64,000 nt of DNA from Paracandidimonas soli (GTDB lineage: Bacteria; Pseudomonadota; Gammaproteobacteria; Burkholderiales; Burkholderiaceae_B), in contig NZ_SMBX01000001.1 of the NCBI RefSeq assembly GCF_004342005.1, forward strand, positions 372,001 through 436,000, given 5' to 3'. Position 1 is the stretch's first letter; each line of letters begins with the position of its first letter. The notes beneath the pieces were generated by a model. That model saw nothing but the letters and a program-made list of their open reading frames with translations. It made no database searches and was not told the origin of the DNA. The position numbers were made by a program, and so were the translations under genes. Below, one piece after another: positions 33,289 to 42,214 of the stretch.

Positions 33289-34188
33289 ATGAGCCGTCCG
33301 TTGAATTTCCGACAAATCGAGGCTTTCCGCGCCGTCATGCTTGCGGGCACGACGACAGGCGCGGCCGAGCTGCTGCACACGACCCAGCCATCGATCAGCC
33401 GGCTGCTTGCCCAGGTGCAGCAGGCGACGGGACTGAAGCTGTTCGATATGGAAAGAGGGCGCTTGCGGCCGACCCGCGAAGCCAGGGAGCTGTTCGACAC
33501 CGTGCAGCGGCATTTCACGGGACTCGAAAGCATAGAGAACCGTGTCGCCGCCATGCGGCGTTCCGGCACGGGCATGCTGCGGGTCGCTTGTACCCCGGCG
33601 CTGGCGCTGGGCGTGCTGCCCGAAGCGATCGAACGCTTTGCCGCAGAGTTTCCGGGGGTGCACATCAATCTGCAGACCGTGGGCAGCCATTATCTGCGCG
33701 ACGGCCTGATGCATGGACTATATGATCTGGCGCTGACGACGGCGCCGCTGGCGTCCTTGCAATCCGAGGTTCGCATCCTGCACCGGACGTCCGCCGTGTG
33801 CGTCATGAATGCGCGCCACGAGCTGGCCGGACGCAGTGCTATCGATGTCGGTGATCTGGCGGACCGAAGGCTGCTGGTGCTCAATGCGACTGACGACGTC
33901 TACCAGCAGTTGAGGGCGGTCATGCTGAGCCATGGCGTCGAGGCCGCATCCGAGACGGAAACCACGTACTCGTTCAATATCTGCGCACTGGCTGCGGCCG
34001 GGTCGGGCCTGGGAGTGGTCAATCCCTATATCGCTTCGGTGTTCAGCGACCGGCTGGCCATTCTTCCCTTTACGCCCAGCCTGCCGGTCGAAGTCAGCCT
34101 GGCCTGGCCGGCGCAATTCGCGCCTTCGGACATGACCGACAGGTTCGTGCGGATACTGGAGACACAGTTTCGCGGACTGCCGGCGTGA
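33289..34188 (+). CDS. LysR-family transcriptional regulator
   Basis: A 299-residue LTTR. Winged helix at residues 4-63 (LNFRQIEAFRAVMLAGTTTGAAELLHTTQPSISRLLAQVQQATGLKLF), effector domain with GMLRVACTPALALGVLPEAIERFAAEFPGVHI and ALAAAGSGLGVVNPYIASVF. Overall similar to the NocR/OccR subgroup of opine and amino acid responsive regulators. Probably controls the divergent Bug receptor and propeller pair. Confidence 0.88.
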   Translation: MSRPLNFRQIEAFRAVMLAGTTTGAAELLHTTQPSISRLLAQVQQATGLKLFDMERGRLRPTREARELFDTVQRHFTGLESIENRVAAMRRSGTGMLRVACTPALALGVLPEAIERFAAEFPGVHINLQTVGSHYLRDGLMHGLYDLALTTAPLASLQSEVRILHRTSAVCVMNARHELAGRSAIDVGDLADRRLLVLNATDDVYQQLRAVMLSHGVEAASETETTYSFNICALAAAGSGLGVVNPYIASVFSDRLAILPFTPSLPVEVSLAWPAQFAPSDMTDRFVRILETQFRGLPA

Positions 34189-34203
34189 GCCGTGGCGCGG
34201 GAC

Positions 34204-34674
34204 TCAGGGTCTTCCCGGCTCATGCAGAGTGAACACAGGATCTGTCTCCGTGTCTTGCAGGCTCCACGGATTGATGACGGTAACGCCTGTTGGTTTGAAG
34301 TCGGCCTCATTGCGGGTCACCACGGCCATGCCATGAACGAGAGCCGTTGCTGCAATGAGCGCATCGCGCTCGCCGCGCTTGTCGGGTACATGCAGCCGGG
34401 CGCAGCGTTGCGCCACGGCGGTATCGATGGGCAAGGTGCGGGTGGAAAACTCGGGAAGTACGTGCTGTTCCAGCCATGAGCGAAGCATGGCTCCCTGGGC
34501 CGCGTCCTTGCGTTCGATCGACAGAACGCCCTGCTCCAGTTCCATGACGGTGATGTCCGATATGAAGAGGTCGGCGGCATCGACGCATTCCGCCCAGGTC
34601 GTTACGTTTGCATCGGCCTTGTGCCGCCCCTTGCGCAGCTCGGAAACCACGTTGGTGTCGAGAACGTACATCAT
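34204..34674 (-). CDS. vapC: PIN-domain toxin, VapC family
   Basis: A 156-residue PIN-domain ribonuclease. The acidic residues expected to bind Mg are Asp in YVLDTNVVSELRK, Glu in ITVMELEQGV, and the Asp pair in RDALIAATALVHGMAVVTRNEADF. VapC toxins cleave tRNA or rRNA when freed from the antitoxin. The start overlaps the antitoxin stop by four bases (ATGA), the usual translational coupling of toxin-antitoxin pairs. The C-terminus is slightly longer than average. Confidence 0.88.
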   Translation of the reverse strand: MMYVLDTNVVSELRKGRHKADANVTTWAECVDAADLFISDITVMELEQGVLSIERKDAAQGAMLRSWLEQHVLPEFSTRTLPIDTAVAQRCARLHVPDKRGERDALIAATALVHGMAVVTRNEADFKPTGVTVINPWSLQDTETDPVFTLHEPGRP

Positions 34675-34925
34675 GAGAAATCGACCGGCCTGGTGCCGAG
34701 GGTGACGCGTGGCGGCTCGAAGTCGATATCGGCGAGCCCGGGCATTGCCAGCACGTCGGCAATATTGCGCCGCTGCCTCGTGAGCCGCTGATAGTCTTCG
34801 AAGCTCAAAAGCACATGGGAGGGCTTGCCGCGATCCGTGATGATCACAGGCCCGTTCCTGGCTGCCTTCTTCGCGCGAGTGACGTCCTGGTTCAGTTCCC
34901 GGCTGGATAGGGTGGTGATGGCCAT
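34671..34925 (-). CDS. Phd/YefM-family antitoxin
   Basis: An 84-residue antitoxin. The N-terminal Phd/YefM DNA-binding fold is clear: SSRELNQDVTRAKKAARNGPVIITDRGKPSHVLLSFEDYQRL. The C-terminal tail (about 50-84, DIDFEPPRVTLGTRPVDFS) should wrap the VapC active site. First gene of the pair. It probably represses its own promoter, which lies in the AT-rich stretch just upstream. Confidence 0.88.
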   Translation of the reverse strand: MAITTLSSRELNQDVTRAKKAARNGPVIITDRGKPSHVLLSFEDYQRLTRQRRNIADVLAMPGLADIDFEPPRVTLGTRPVDFS

Positions 34926-35050
34926 GTTCGTGTTCCCATAATCATTTATGTAGGTATGTTACTACAAAACGGAAGTGAAAGCTTATTTATCCCGTAATCA
35001 CATGTGCAATTCCTCAGCCGACTGAATCCTAATTCCGCCGTGTTATGAGC

Positions 35051-35117
35051 ATTGATCAATCTGTAGTCAATAATGGGCGACAATGGAGCGCGTTGCCGTC
35101 GGTTTTTATTGATCAAT
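35051..35117. promoter_or_regulatory. Paired ATTGATCAAT palindromes upstream of metY
   Basis: The identical 10-bp palindrome ATTGATCAAT occurs at 35051-35060 and 35108-35117. The second copy ends 16 bp before the metY start. The 57-bp spacing is close to 5.5 DNA turns, so the sites would face opposite sides of the helix. Candidate operators of an unknown regulator. Confidence 0.45.
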
Positions 35118-35133
35118 AATGTAAGGAGACCCT

Positions 35134-36426
35134 ATGTCTGACGCTTGGAAGTTCGAAACCAAATCCGTGCACAGCGGCTATGAGCCCGATCCCACCACCA
35201 AGGCGGTGTCCGTGCCCATTTACCAGACCGTGGCCTACGCTTTCGACAGCGCGCAGCACGGCGCGGATCTGTTCGACCTGAAGGTGCCGGGCAATATTTA
35301 CACCCGCATCATGAATCCCACGACGGACGTGCTGGAAAAGCGCGTGGCGGCGCTGGAAGGCGGCATAGGCGCACTGGCGCTGGCCTCGGGCATGGCGGCC
35401 ATCACCTGCGCCATCCAGACCATCACCATCGCGGGCGAAAACATCGTGGCCGCCAGCAAACTCTATGGCGGCACCTATAACCTGTTCGCCCATACGTTTC
35501 CGCAGCAGGGCATCGAGGTGCGCTTTGGCGACGCGGCCGATCCGGAAAGCCTGGGCAAGCTGATTGACGAGAAGACCAAGGCCGTCTTCATCGAGTCCGT
35601 CGGCAACCCGGCGGGCAATGTGACCGACATCGCGGCCATCGCCGAAGTGGCGCATCGCCATGGCGTGCCTCTGATCGTCGACAACACCGTGCCCAGCCCT
35701 TATCTGCTGCGCCCCTTCGAGCACGGCGCCGACATTGTGGTGCACGCGCTCACCAAGTACATGGGCGGGCACGGCAACAGCCTTGGCGGTATTGTGGTCG
35801 ACAGCGGAAAATTCCCCTGGGCGGAGCACAAGGCGCGCTTCAGGCGCCTGAACGAGCCTGATGAGAGCTATCACGGTGTTGTCTATACCGAAGCCCTGGG
35901 CCCGGCGGCCTACATCGGCCGCGCGCGCGTGGTACCGCTGCGCAACATGGGCGCCGCGCTTTCGCCTTTCAATGCCTGGCAGATCATCCAGGGCATGGAG
36001 ACGCTGGCGCTGCGCATGGACCGTATTTGCGACAACACGCTAAAGGCTGCGCAGTTCCTGCAGAAGCATCCCAAAGTCGCCTGGGTCAGCTATGCGGGCC
36101 TGCCCGATCACCCGGACCATGCGCTGGCGCAAAAATACATGGGCGGCCGTGCCTCGGGCTTGTTCACCTTCGGCGTGAAGTCGGCGGAAGGCGGTCGCGA
36201 GGCCGGCGCGCGCTTTCTGGACGCGCTGCAGCTCTTCACTCGCCTGGTCAACATCGGCGACACGCGTTCGCTGGCCACGCACCCGGCCAGCACCACGCAC
36301 CGCCAGCTTTCGCCCGAGGAACTGGAGAAGGCCGGGGTGAAGGAAGAGACCGTGCGCCTGTGCATCGGCATCGAGCATATCGATGACTTGCTGGCGGATC
36401 TGGAGCAGGCGCTGGAGAAGGTGTGA
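35134..36426 (+). CDS. metY: O-acetylhomoserine aminocarboxypropyltransferase (sulfhydrylase)
   Basis: A 430-residue PLP enzyme of the Cys/Met metabolism family that makes homocysteine from O-acetylhomoserine and sulfide. Landmarks are KFETKSVHSGYEPDPTTKAVSVPIYQTVAYAF, NIYTRIMNPTTDVLEKRVAALEGG, DNTVPSPYLLRPFEHGADIVVHALTKYMGGHG (the PLP lysine is in LTKYMGGHG), and STTHRQLSPEELEKAGV near the end. Length and motifs match MetY rather than cystathionine gamma-synthase. AAGGAG ribosome-binding site before the ATG, and a strong terminator follows. Confidence 0.94.
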   Translation: MSDAWKFETKSVHSGYEPDPTTKAVSVPIYQTVAYAFDSAQHGADLFDLKVPGNIYTRIMNPTTDVLEKRVAALEGGIGALALASGMAAITCAIQTITIAGENIVAASKLYGGTYNLFAHTFPQQGIEVRFGDAADPESLGKLIDEKTKAVFIESVGNPAGNVTDIAAIAEVAHRHGVPLIVDNTVPSPYLLRPFEHGADIVVHALTKYMGGHGNSLGGIVVDSGKFPWAEHKARFRRLNEPDESYHGVVYTEALGPAAYIGRARVVPLRNMGAALSPFNAWQIIQGMETLALRMDRICDNTLKAAQFLQKHPKVAWVSYAGLPDHPDHALAQKYMGGRASGLFTFGVKSAEGGREAGARFLDALQLFTRLVNIGDTRSLATHPASTTHRQLSPEELEKAGVKEETVRLCIGIEHIDDLLADLEQALEKV

Positions 36427-36445
36427 TTGTGTCGGCTGCAGCATA

Positions 36446-36482
36446 AAAACGGCGACCAGCGCAATGGGCTGGTCGCCGTTTT
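36446..36482 (+). terminator. Rho-independent terminator of metY
   Basis: A 15-bp perfect stem (36446-36460 with 36468-36482) with a 7-base loop. The 3' arm ends in TTTT. It starts 20 bp after the metY stop. Confidence 0.9.
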
Positions 36483-36564
36483 GCCGAGTGAATCAATTTC
36501 AGGAACGTCCGCTGGATCGAACAAGCGCTTGGTCACGCTGACCGCGCAACTGCGTAGCGTCAGT

Positions 36565-36726
36565 AGATCGGGCACGGACTGGCCGCAGGGCATGCTCCCG
36601 GGGACCATGCCCAACGATGCAGAACTGGTCGAGCTGCTGGCGCGCAGGCTGTCGATGCCCGAGTTGCGCGAGCAGGCGCTGGTGCGCAATCCCGTGGCGT
36701 TGTACGACTTTGGCTCTCCCGCATGA
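36565..36726 (+). pseudogene. C-terminal remnant of an amidohydrolase (LigI-like) gene
   Basis: The frame reads SGTDWPQGMLPGTMPNDAELVELL, then LSMPELREQALVRNPVALYDF and a stop. This matches the last 50 residues of amidohydrolase-2 proteins, including the intact copy at 13023-13844 (WGSDWPHVTEP ... PDDAELLELL ... NPARLYGF). Nothing of the first 220 residues precedes it; in the same frame upstream lies the metY terminator. A deletion relic, not functional. Confidence 0.65.
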
Positions 36727-36800
36727 AACGGAGGGGGGAGCCATGATTCCGCACCGGTCTGGATTGGCTTGGAGAAAGGAAGGAACTATGATCGCCAAGT

Positions 36801-36953
36801 ATGACCATGTATAAGCGTTTCACTATGGCCCCCTCTTTCAATATCGACAGTGCGTTGAGCGATCGCGTTCGGCATCTTGCCAGCCAGCGCCGCCGCTTGC
36901 CGGTCTGCGCATTGATCCGGCATCAGGCAATAGAACAAGTATGTCGCTACTGA
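36801..36953 (+). pseudogene. Truncated or frameshifted ribbon-helix-helix (CopG-like) ORF
   Basis: A 50-residue ORF reading SFNIDSALSDRVRHLASQRRRL and then ALIRHQAIEQ before VCRY and stop. The pattern matches a CopG/RHH DNA-binding fold (strand, helix, turn, helix). Such proteins normally continue as EQYV; here one extra G near 36940 shifts the frame, and removing it would read EQYVATDL then stop. No ribosome-binding site stands out. It overlaps the GNAT start. Probably a decayed antitoxin or repressor; a very short real protein is possible. Confidence 0.4.
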
Positions 36954-37408
36954 TCTATGAGGTTTCAGCGGCGGATGTTCCATTGGAGTTGCTGCTGCTC
37001 GCGGACCCTTCCGAAGACAAAGTTCGTTCCTACCTCTTCACGTCAAAGTGCTTTGTAGCTTCGAGAGGAGGGTACGTGGTTGGCGCATGCGTAGTTCGGC
37101 CGCTTGGCGAAGGCGCGCACGAGTTGATGAGCATCGCCGTCCAGCCAGCTCATCAGAAAACCGGATGTGGCACAGCGCTTCTGCAGTGGGTCATTGCTTT
37201 CTTTCACAAGTCCGGCGCAAGCCGGATAGAGGTGGGCACTGGCACATTTGGCTACCAGCTTGCCTTCTACCAGCGGCATGGATTTCGGGTGACGGGTATT
37301 GACCGTGATTTTTTCGTCAATCATTACCCTGAGCCGATATTCGAGGATGGCATCCAGCTTTTTGACATGCTGCGTCTCAAGCTGGAGTACCCGGGCAGCG
37401 CTGCCTGA
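36941..37408 (+). CDS. GNAT-family N-acetyltransferase (YvbK-like)
   Basis: A 155-residue acetyltransferase. The acetyl-CoA loop is AVQPAHQKTGCGTALLQW, preceded by ELMSIAV, and the end contains FYQRHGFRVTGIDRDFFVNHYPEPIFEDGIQLFDMLRL, a block characteristic of YvbK-like acetyltransferases. The acceptor is unknown. It overlaps the broken RHH ORF, but its sequence is not that of the AtaT/TacT toxins, so a toxin role is not supported. Ends before a bidirectional terminator shared with tRNA-Ala. Confidence 0.82.
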   Translation: MSLLIYEVSAADVPLELLLLADPSEDKVRSYLFTSKCFVASRGGYVVGACVVRPLGEGAHELMSIAVQPAHQKTGCGTALLQWVIAFFHKSGASRIEVGTGTFGYQLAFYQRHGFRVTGIDRDFFVNHYPEPIFEDGIQLFDMLRLKLEYPGSAA

Positions 37409-37477
37409 TGCGCCATAGCTTGAGGGCTTCATCCACTCCTTGTCACACCTGCCATGGGAAAATCTGCCCTGAAATGC

Positions 37478-37517
37478 AAAACAAGGCACTACATTTAGCG
37501 ATGTAGTGCCTTGTTTT
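37478..37517. terminator. Bidirectional rho-independent terminator
   Basis: A 17-bp perfect stem (37478-37494 with 37501-37517) with a 6-base loop, bounded by AAAA on one side and TTTT on the other. Serves the GNAT gene on the plus strand and tRNA-Ala on the minus strand. Confidence 0.92.
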
Positions 37518-37529
37518 CACTGGGAATTT

Positions 37530-37605
<76 letters not shown>

Positions 37606-37699
37606 GAAGGCCACAATCTTAGCACTTTGCCCGCATCCATAGGTACTCGTAGGAGGAAGAACGGCCGCTTCGTTTGCCAAATTGCAACACCTCTTGCGG

Positions 37700-38659
37700 C
37701 TACCCCTTCTTCTGCGCCCGGGGATGCGCCTTGTCGTATACCTGCGCCAGATGCTGGAAATCCAGTCGCGTGTAGATCTGCGTGGTCGATATGTTGGCGT
37801 GGCCCAGCATTTCCTGCACGGCGCGCAGGTCCTGCGCGGACTGCAGCATGTGACTCGCAAAGCTGTGGCGCAGGCTGTGCGGATGCACGCCCAGCGGCAG
37901 GCCGGCCAGCGTGGCCAGGCGGTTCAATTGCAGTTGCACGACGCGCGGAGAAATGCGCTTGCCGCGCGCTCCCAGGAACAGCGCCGCCTGGCTGTCCTCG
38001 TCGCCGGAGACCGCCGTCAGCAGCGATGGACGCAGTTCCAGCCATTCCTTCAGCGCAACGATGGCCTGCGAACCCAGCGGCAGCGTGCGCGTTTTGCTGC
38101 CTTTGCCCATGACGGTGGCTTCGCACTCTTCCAGCTGTATCCAGCTGCGCGAAGTATAGGTGGGCGAGTGCGTGTAGCGCCAGTCCAGGCTGACCAGCTC
38201 GGCCAGGCGCAGGCCGCTGGAATACAGCACCTCGAACATGGCCTGGTCGCGCCATTCCACGGCGCTGGAGGGGCGCGGCAGATTGGGCCGGTCGAGCAGG
38301 GACTGCGCCTGCTCCACCGACAAGGCCTTGGGCAGGGAGCGCGGCGCCTTGGGGGCGCGTACGCCCGTGGTGGGGTTGCGCTCCAACCTGGCCTGCGGCG
38401 CCCACCATTGGTAGAAGCCACGCCAGGCGGCCAGCGCGCGCGCCAGGCTGCGCGGCTTGAGGCCGTCGCGGTGCAGGTGGGCGATGGCCTGCCGGATGTG
38501 GCTTTCGGTGAGAGATGCGGGCGGCGTGTCCGGGTACAGGTCCACCAGCAGGCGCAGGTCGCGCCGGTAGCCGTCCAGCGTGTGGCTGGAATACCGGCGG
38601 TGGGTTTCCAGATGATGCAGCCAGTCCCGCATGGGCTGGGGCAGGCTGGCGGACGGCAT
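37700..38659 (-). CDS. xerC: Tyrosine recombinase XerC
   Basis: A 319-residue recombinase that, with XerD, resolves chromosome dimers at dif. N-terminal SAM-like domain (about 5-95, HHLETHRRYSSHTLDGYRRDL) and catalytic domain with Arg in SSGLRLAEL, Lys in MGKGSKTRTLPL, HPHSLRHSFASHML, LGHANISTTQIYTRLDF (nucleophile Tyr). The place after DUF484 and dapF is the usual xerC neighbourhood. A chromosomal housekeeping gene, not a phage integrase. Confidence 0.94.
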   Translation of the reverse strand: MPSASLPQPMRDWLHHLETHRRYSSHTLDGYRRDLRLLVDLYPDTPPASLTESHIRQAIAHLHRDGLKPRSLARALAAWRGFYQWWAPQARLERNPTTGVRAPKAPRSLPKALSVEQAQSLLDRPNLPRPSSAVEWRDQAMFEVLYSSGLRLAELVSLDWRYTHSPTYTSRSWIQLEECEATVMGKGSKTRTLPLGSQAIVALKEWLELRPSLLTAVSGDEDSQAALFLGARGKRISPRVVQLQLNRLATLAGLPLGVHPHSLRHSFASHMLQSAQDLRAVQEMLGHANISTTQIYTRLDFQHLAQVYDKAHPRAQKKG

Positions 38660-38675
38660 GGCTTCAGGGTTCCGT

Positions 38676-39356
38676 TCAGGCGGCCGCGGGGGAGAAGCCC
38701 AGACGGCTGAGGGCGGCGCTGCTCAGTTCGCCGATGGTGACCAGGAATGCGGTCCCCATGTCGCTGGTGAAGCGCTCGGCATCGTCCGAGCCCAGCACCA
38801 GCAGGCCGAAGGGCGGCTGGCCTGCGGTGGACAGGGGGATGATGGCGAGCGATGCCGGCGCAGCCGACAGCCAGCCGGCGGCTTCATGGTCTTTCAGCGG
38901 GCCGCAATAGGGGGAGGACAGGCTGGCGGCGTAGGTGCGAGTGCTGTCGGTGATATCCGCCGTCCAGGTATCGTCGGGCAGGCTTGCCGTGTCCCATACG
39001 CGCAGGGCGACGTCGGGCAGCTCGAACAACTGGCGCAGGCTGTCGACGATCTGCTGAGGCAGTCGTGTGGCGTCGGTCTCGGCCAGCATGCGCGCGCACC
39101 ATGCCGTCAGCGTGTGATTGATCTTTTCGTTGCCTTTGGCATTGTGGACCAGGCCGGCCAGCCGCCACTCCAGCTCCTTGGCGCGCGAGCGCAGCGTCAT
39201 GATTTGGCGCTCGCCCAGGGAGATGGCACGGGTTTCGTTCGGATGCGGCACGCGCAGATTGGCGAACACATCGGCATGCTGCTGGAAGAACTCGGGGTTC
39301 TGCGTCAGGAACAGGGCGACGTCATCGGCGGTGAGTTGTTGCGGTTCGGTGCTCAT
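38676..39356 (-). CDS. DUF484 family protein (GAF-like)
   Basis: A 226-residue protein with the DUF484 N-terminal signature [70 protein letters not shown] and a GAF-like C-terminus ([38 protein letters not shown]). Conserved between dapF and xerC in many proteobacteria; function unknown. Overlaps the dapF stop by four bases. Confidence 0.92.
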   Translation of the reverse strand: MSTEPQQLTADDVALFLTQNPEFFQQHADVFANLRVPHPNETRAISLGERQIMTLRSRAKELEWRLAGLVHNAKGNEKINHTLTAWCARMLAETDATRLPQQIVDSLRQLFELPDVALRVWDTASLPDDTWTADITDSTRTYAASLSSPYCGPLKDHEAAGWLSAAPASLAIIPLSTAGQPPFGLLVLGSDDAERFTSDMGTAFLVTIGELSSAALSRLGFSPAAA

Positions 39357-40270
39357 GCGGCGATATCCTTGAATTCGGTTGGGCGGACCAGAGCGTGCGG
39401 GTCGATCCAGCCCTGGAATACGGTAGTGGCGGGCCCGCTCATGCGCAGGCCGGTTTCATTCCATGCGATGGTAAGGCATCCTCCGCGGGTTTGCACCTTG
39501 ACCGGGCTGTCCAGCAGGCCCATGCGGATGCCTGTGATGGCGGCGGCGCATGCGCCGGTGCCGCAGGCAAGGGTTTCTCCCGCGCCGCGCTCGTACACGC
39601 GCAGGCGGGCGTTGTGGCGGTCCACCACTTGCAGGAAGCCTGTGTTCACCTCGTTGGCGAAGCGCGGATGGTGCGTGATGGCCGGGCCAAGCGTGCCGAC
39701 GGGCGCCGTGGCTACGTCATCCACGATGAGCACCGCGTGCGGATTGGAGATTGCCAGCGCGGCGAACTCCACGGTGGGCAGGCCGTCGAGCGGCAGTTGC
39801 CAGATCGTGGCGTCGCCCTGCCGGCGCGAGGCCAGGCCGTCGGGGTCGAACGGCAGGCTGCCGGGCTCGAACGAGACCTGGCCCATGTCGACGCTGACTT
39901 CGCCGGAGTCCTCCAGTGTCAGCGTGAGCAGGCCTGTGCAGATTTCAGCGCGCAGCGGATTGCGGCGTGACAGACCCTGCTCGCGGACGAAGCGGGCGAA
40001 GCAGCGCGCGCCGTTGCCGCAGTGCTCGACCTCGCCGCCGTCCGCATTGAAGATGCGGTAGCGGAAGTCGGCCTCGGGGTGCATCGGATTCTCGACGATG
40101 AGGATCTGGTCGGCGCCGATGCCGAAGTGGCGGTCGGCCAGCCGCCGCGCCAGTTCCGGCGTCAGTTCGATGGGCTGGCTGACTGCGTCCAGGACGACGA
40201 AGTCGTTGCCTGCGCCGTGCATCTTGGCAAAGCGCCAGGCGCCCGGGGGCGGAGAGGAGAGCGTATGCAT
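39353..40270 (-). CDS. dapF: Diaminopimelate epimerase
   Basis: A 305-residue enzyme that interconverts LL- and meso-diaminopimelate for lysine and peptidoglycan synthesis. The two catalytic cysteines sit in [12 protein letters not shown] (Cys84) and [29 protein letters not shown] near the N-terminus and [10 protein letters not shown] are diagnostic. A 10-residue extension precedes the usual start. Lies 16 bp downstream of the lipid A acyltransferase gene and overlaps DUF484. Confidence 0.95.
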   Translation of the reverse strand: MHTLSSPPPGAWRFAKMHGAGNDFVVLDAVSQPIELTPELARRLADRHFGIGADQILIVENPMHPEADFRYRIFNADGGEVEHCGNGARCFARFVREQGLSRRNPLRAEICTGLLTLTLEDSGEVSVDMGQVSFEPGSLPFDPDGLASRRQGDATIWQLPLDGLPTVEFAALAISNPHAVLIVDDVATAPVGTLGPAITHHPRFANEVNTGFLQVVDRHNARLRVYERGAGETLACGTGACAAAITGIRMGLLDSPVKVQTRGGCLTIAWNETGLRMSGPATTVFQGWIDPHALVRPTEFKDIAA

Positions 40271-40286
40271 GCGGTGTGTCCGGGAC

Positions 40287-41174
40287 TCAGTAAACGCCGG
40301 GTTCGCCGGCGGGACGCGTCTTGAAGCGGCGATGCACCCAATAGTATTGGGCGGGATCGGGCCTGACGTGGTCTTCGATCAATCGGTTGACGCGATGCGT
40401 GGCGGCTTCGTTGTCGTCGTTGCCGGGGAAGTTTTCCATGGGAGGCAGTACCGAGACATGGTACTTGCCGGTCTCCAGGTCCAGCCGGCTGACGATGGGC
40501 ACGACGGCGGCATCCCGGGCGCGCGCGATCTGCGCCGTGGTCAGCAGCGTGGCCGCGGGAACGCCGAAGAAAGGCACGTAGGCCGCGCCTTTTTCGCCGA
40601 AATCCATGTCGGGCAGGTAATACGTGGGGATGCCTGCGCGCAGGTGGCGGATCAGGCCGCGCACGCCATCGTGCCGGCTGACCAGGTGCACGGTGTTGAA
40701 GCGCCCGCGCCCCTCGCGCACCAGTCGGTCCACATCGGGATTGCGCTGGCGCGTGTACAGCGTGGCCGATTCGCGCAGGTGCAGTGTCAGGCGGGTGGCG
40801 GAGGCATCCAGTCCGATGAAATGGGGGGCCAGCATCAGGATGGGGCGCTGCTCCGCCATCAGGCGGTCCAGGTGTTCCAATCCTTCGATTTGCACTGTGT
40901 CCATGATGCGTTCGCGCGTCCCGAACCAGCATAGCCCGCGATCGACCACCGACTGTCCCAGCAGGCGGAAGTGGCGGCGGAACTGGTGTTCGCGCTGCTC
41001 CGGCGTAAGCTCGGGGAAGCACAGGCCGAGATTGGTGCGCACGATGTGGGCGCGGGAGCGCATCAGGCGAGGGGCCAGCCAGCCGAGTGCGGCGCCCCAG
41101 CGCAGCCGCGCGGGAGTGGAGATGCGTCCGAAGTGGCCGAAGACGGCGCGCAGCAGCGACAGGGTCTTGCTCAC
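40287..41174 (-). CDS. Lipid A late acyltransferase (LpxL/HtrB family), second copy
   Basis: A 295-residue inner-membrane acyltransferase that adds a secondary acyl chain to lipid A. The active-site HX4D motif is APHFIGLD, with [13 protein letters not shown] and the C-terminal [12 protein letters not shown] block. The GTG at 41174 overlaps the upstream gene stop (GTGA); the longer upstream frame is inside that gene. Two tandem LpxL-type genes here resemble the known Bordetella lpxL pair with different acyl/position specificities; which is which cannot be told. Confidence 0.9.
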   Translation of the reverse strand: MSKTLSLLRAVFGHFGRISTPARLRWGAALGWLAPRLMRSRAHIVRTNLGLCFPELTPEQREHQFRRHFRLLGQSVVDRGLCWFGTRERIMDTVQIEGLEHLDRLMAEQRPILMLAPHFIGLDASATRLTLHLRESATLYTRQRNPDVDRLVREGRGRFNTVHLVSRHDGVRGLIRHLRAGIPTYYLPDMDFGEKGAAYVPFFGVPAATLLTTAQIARARDAAVVPIVSRLDLETGKYHVSVLPPMENFPGNDDNEAATHRVNRLIEDHVRPDPAQYYWVHRRFKTRPAGEPGVY

Positions 41175-42025
41175 TGCGCGTCCTCCGGGCGAGGAGGGGC
41201 GTCGTCGCGCGACTTGTAGCGGTTGTAGCCCCATAGGTACTGTTCGGGAAATCTGCGGATCATGGTTTCCATGGACTGATTGATCAGTGTGGCCATTTCA
41301 ACGGGGTTTTCAGGCAGCGGGTCGGGCACACGGTTGATGTGTATGCGCCAGCCCTGGCCCTTGGGCAACCGTTCGCTCGCCATGATGATGAGGACGGCGT
41401 TGGTTTGCCGCGCCAGTTTGCCCGCAAGCGTCATGGTCAGGGCGTGGCGGCCGAACATGGGGGCCCATACGCCATCGCCTTCGCCCGGGACCTGGTCCGG
41501 CAGCATGCCGATGGCCTCGCCGCGCTTGAGGGCGCGGACGAACTCGCGCACGCCTTGCATGTTGGTGGGCACGGTCCGCAGGCCAGGCATCTTGCGCGAG
41601 CTTGTGATGAGGGGTTCCAGGATGGCCTTGCGGGGAGGGCGGAACATGACGGTGATGGGCCCGTACCGCAGCAGATACCGAGGAGTGATTTCAAAGCCGC
41701 CCAGGTGCGGAGTCAGGTAGATGACGCCCCTGCCTTCGGCCAGTGCTTGAGGTATCACCTCCGTATCGCCGCTGACGACGGTCTTGGACAGGACGTCTTC
41801 CGTGCGCATCCAGATCTTGGGTATTTCGCTCATCATTGCGCCGGCCTCGGCGGCAGCCCTGCGCATCAGGGCCGTGTCGGTATAGCCAGCCTGGCGCATA
41901 TTGGCCTGCAGCCGGTTGCGGTACTTGCCTGGAAAACGGTAGACGATCCGCCCGATCAGGCGTCCGGCGTTTTGCAGGAAAGACAGCGGAAGCGCAGCCA
42001 GCAGACGGGAAACGGCCAGCAACAT
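41171..42025 (-). CDS. lpxL: Lipid A late acyltransferase (LpxL/HtrB family), first copy
   Basis: A 284-residue acyltransferase with an N-terminal membrane segment (LLAVSRLLAALPLSFLQNAGRLIGRIVY). The catalytic motif is the HX4E form TPHLGGFE, and IGMLPDQVPGEGDGVWAPMFGRHALTMTLAGKLARQTNAVLIIMASER matches the core. The ending LWGYNRYKSR is the usual family terminus. The ATG at 42025 is chosen because it begins at the membrane helix; upstream in-frame codons lie in the promoter region shared with metK. Coupled to the next acyltransferase gene by a 4-bp overlap. Confidence 0.9.
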   Translation of the reverse strand: MLLAVSRLLAALPLSFLQNAGRLIGRIVYRFPGKYRNRLQANMRQAGYTDTALMRRAAAEAGAMMSEIPKIWMRTEDVLSKTVVSGDTEVIPQALAEGRGVIYLTPHLGGFEITPRYLLRYGPITVMFRPPRKAILEPLITSSRKMPGLRTVPTNMQGVREFVRALKRGEAIGMLPDQVPGEGDGVWAPMFGRHALTMTLAGKLARQTNAVLIIMASERLPKGQGWRIHINRVPDPLPENPVEMATLINQSMETMIRRFPEQYLWGYNRYKSRDDAPPRPEDAQ

Positions 42026-42214
42026 GACGATATGAATACCCTTCGATGAAAGTGGAGTTGGATGCGAGTCAGGACACAAGGCCGTATTTTCGCCTAAAAT
42101 GGCGTTCATCGCTGAGTTAACCGACAACTTGCGGAGCGATGGGCATTCCCCTTGGGGGGGGTACCGAAAAAAACCGCTAAAGCGTCGCGCCCAGATTGAC
42201 CACATAGCTGTGAC

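Noticed and set aside
36801-37408. RHH-GNAT toxin-antitoxin pair (AtaR/TacA type)
   Set aside because: The GNAT protein looks like YvbK-type enzymes, and the RHH ORF is truncated and lacks the toxin-binding tail.
37700-38659. Phage or island integrase next to a tRNA
   Set aside because: Motifs and the dapF-DUF484 context show the housekeeping XerC, not an integrase.
42026-42214. SAM-II-like signal (CGCTAAA near 42175) before metK
   Set aside because: The rest of the SAM-II pseudoknot consensus cannot be found around it. Only a possible structure nearer the start codon is reported.
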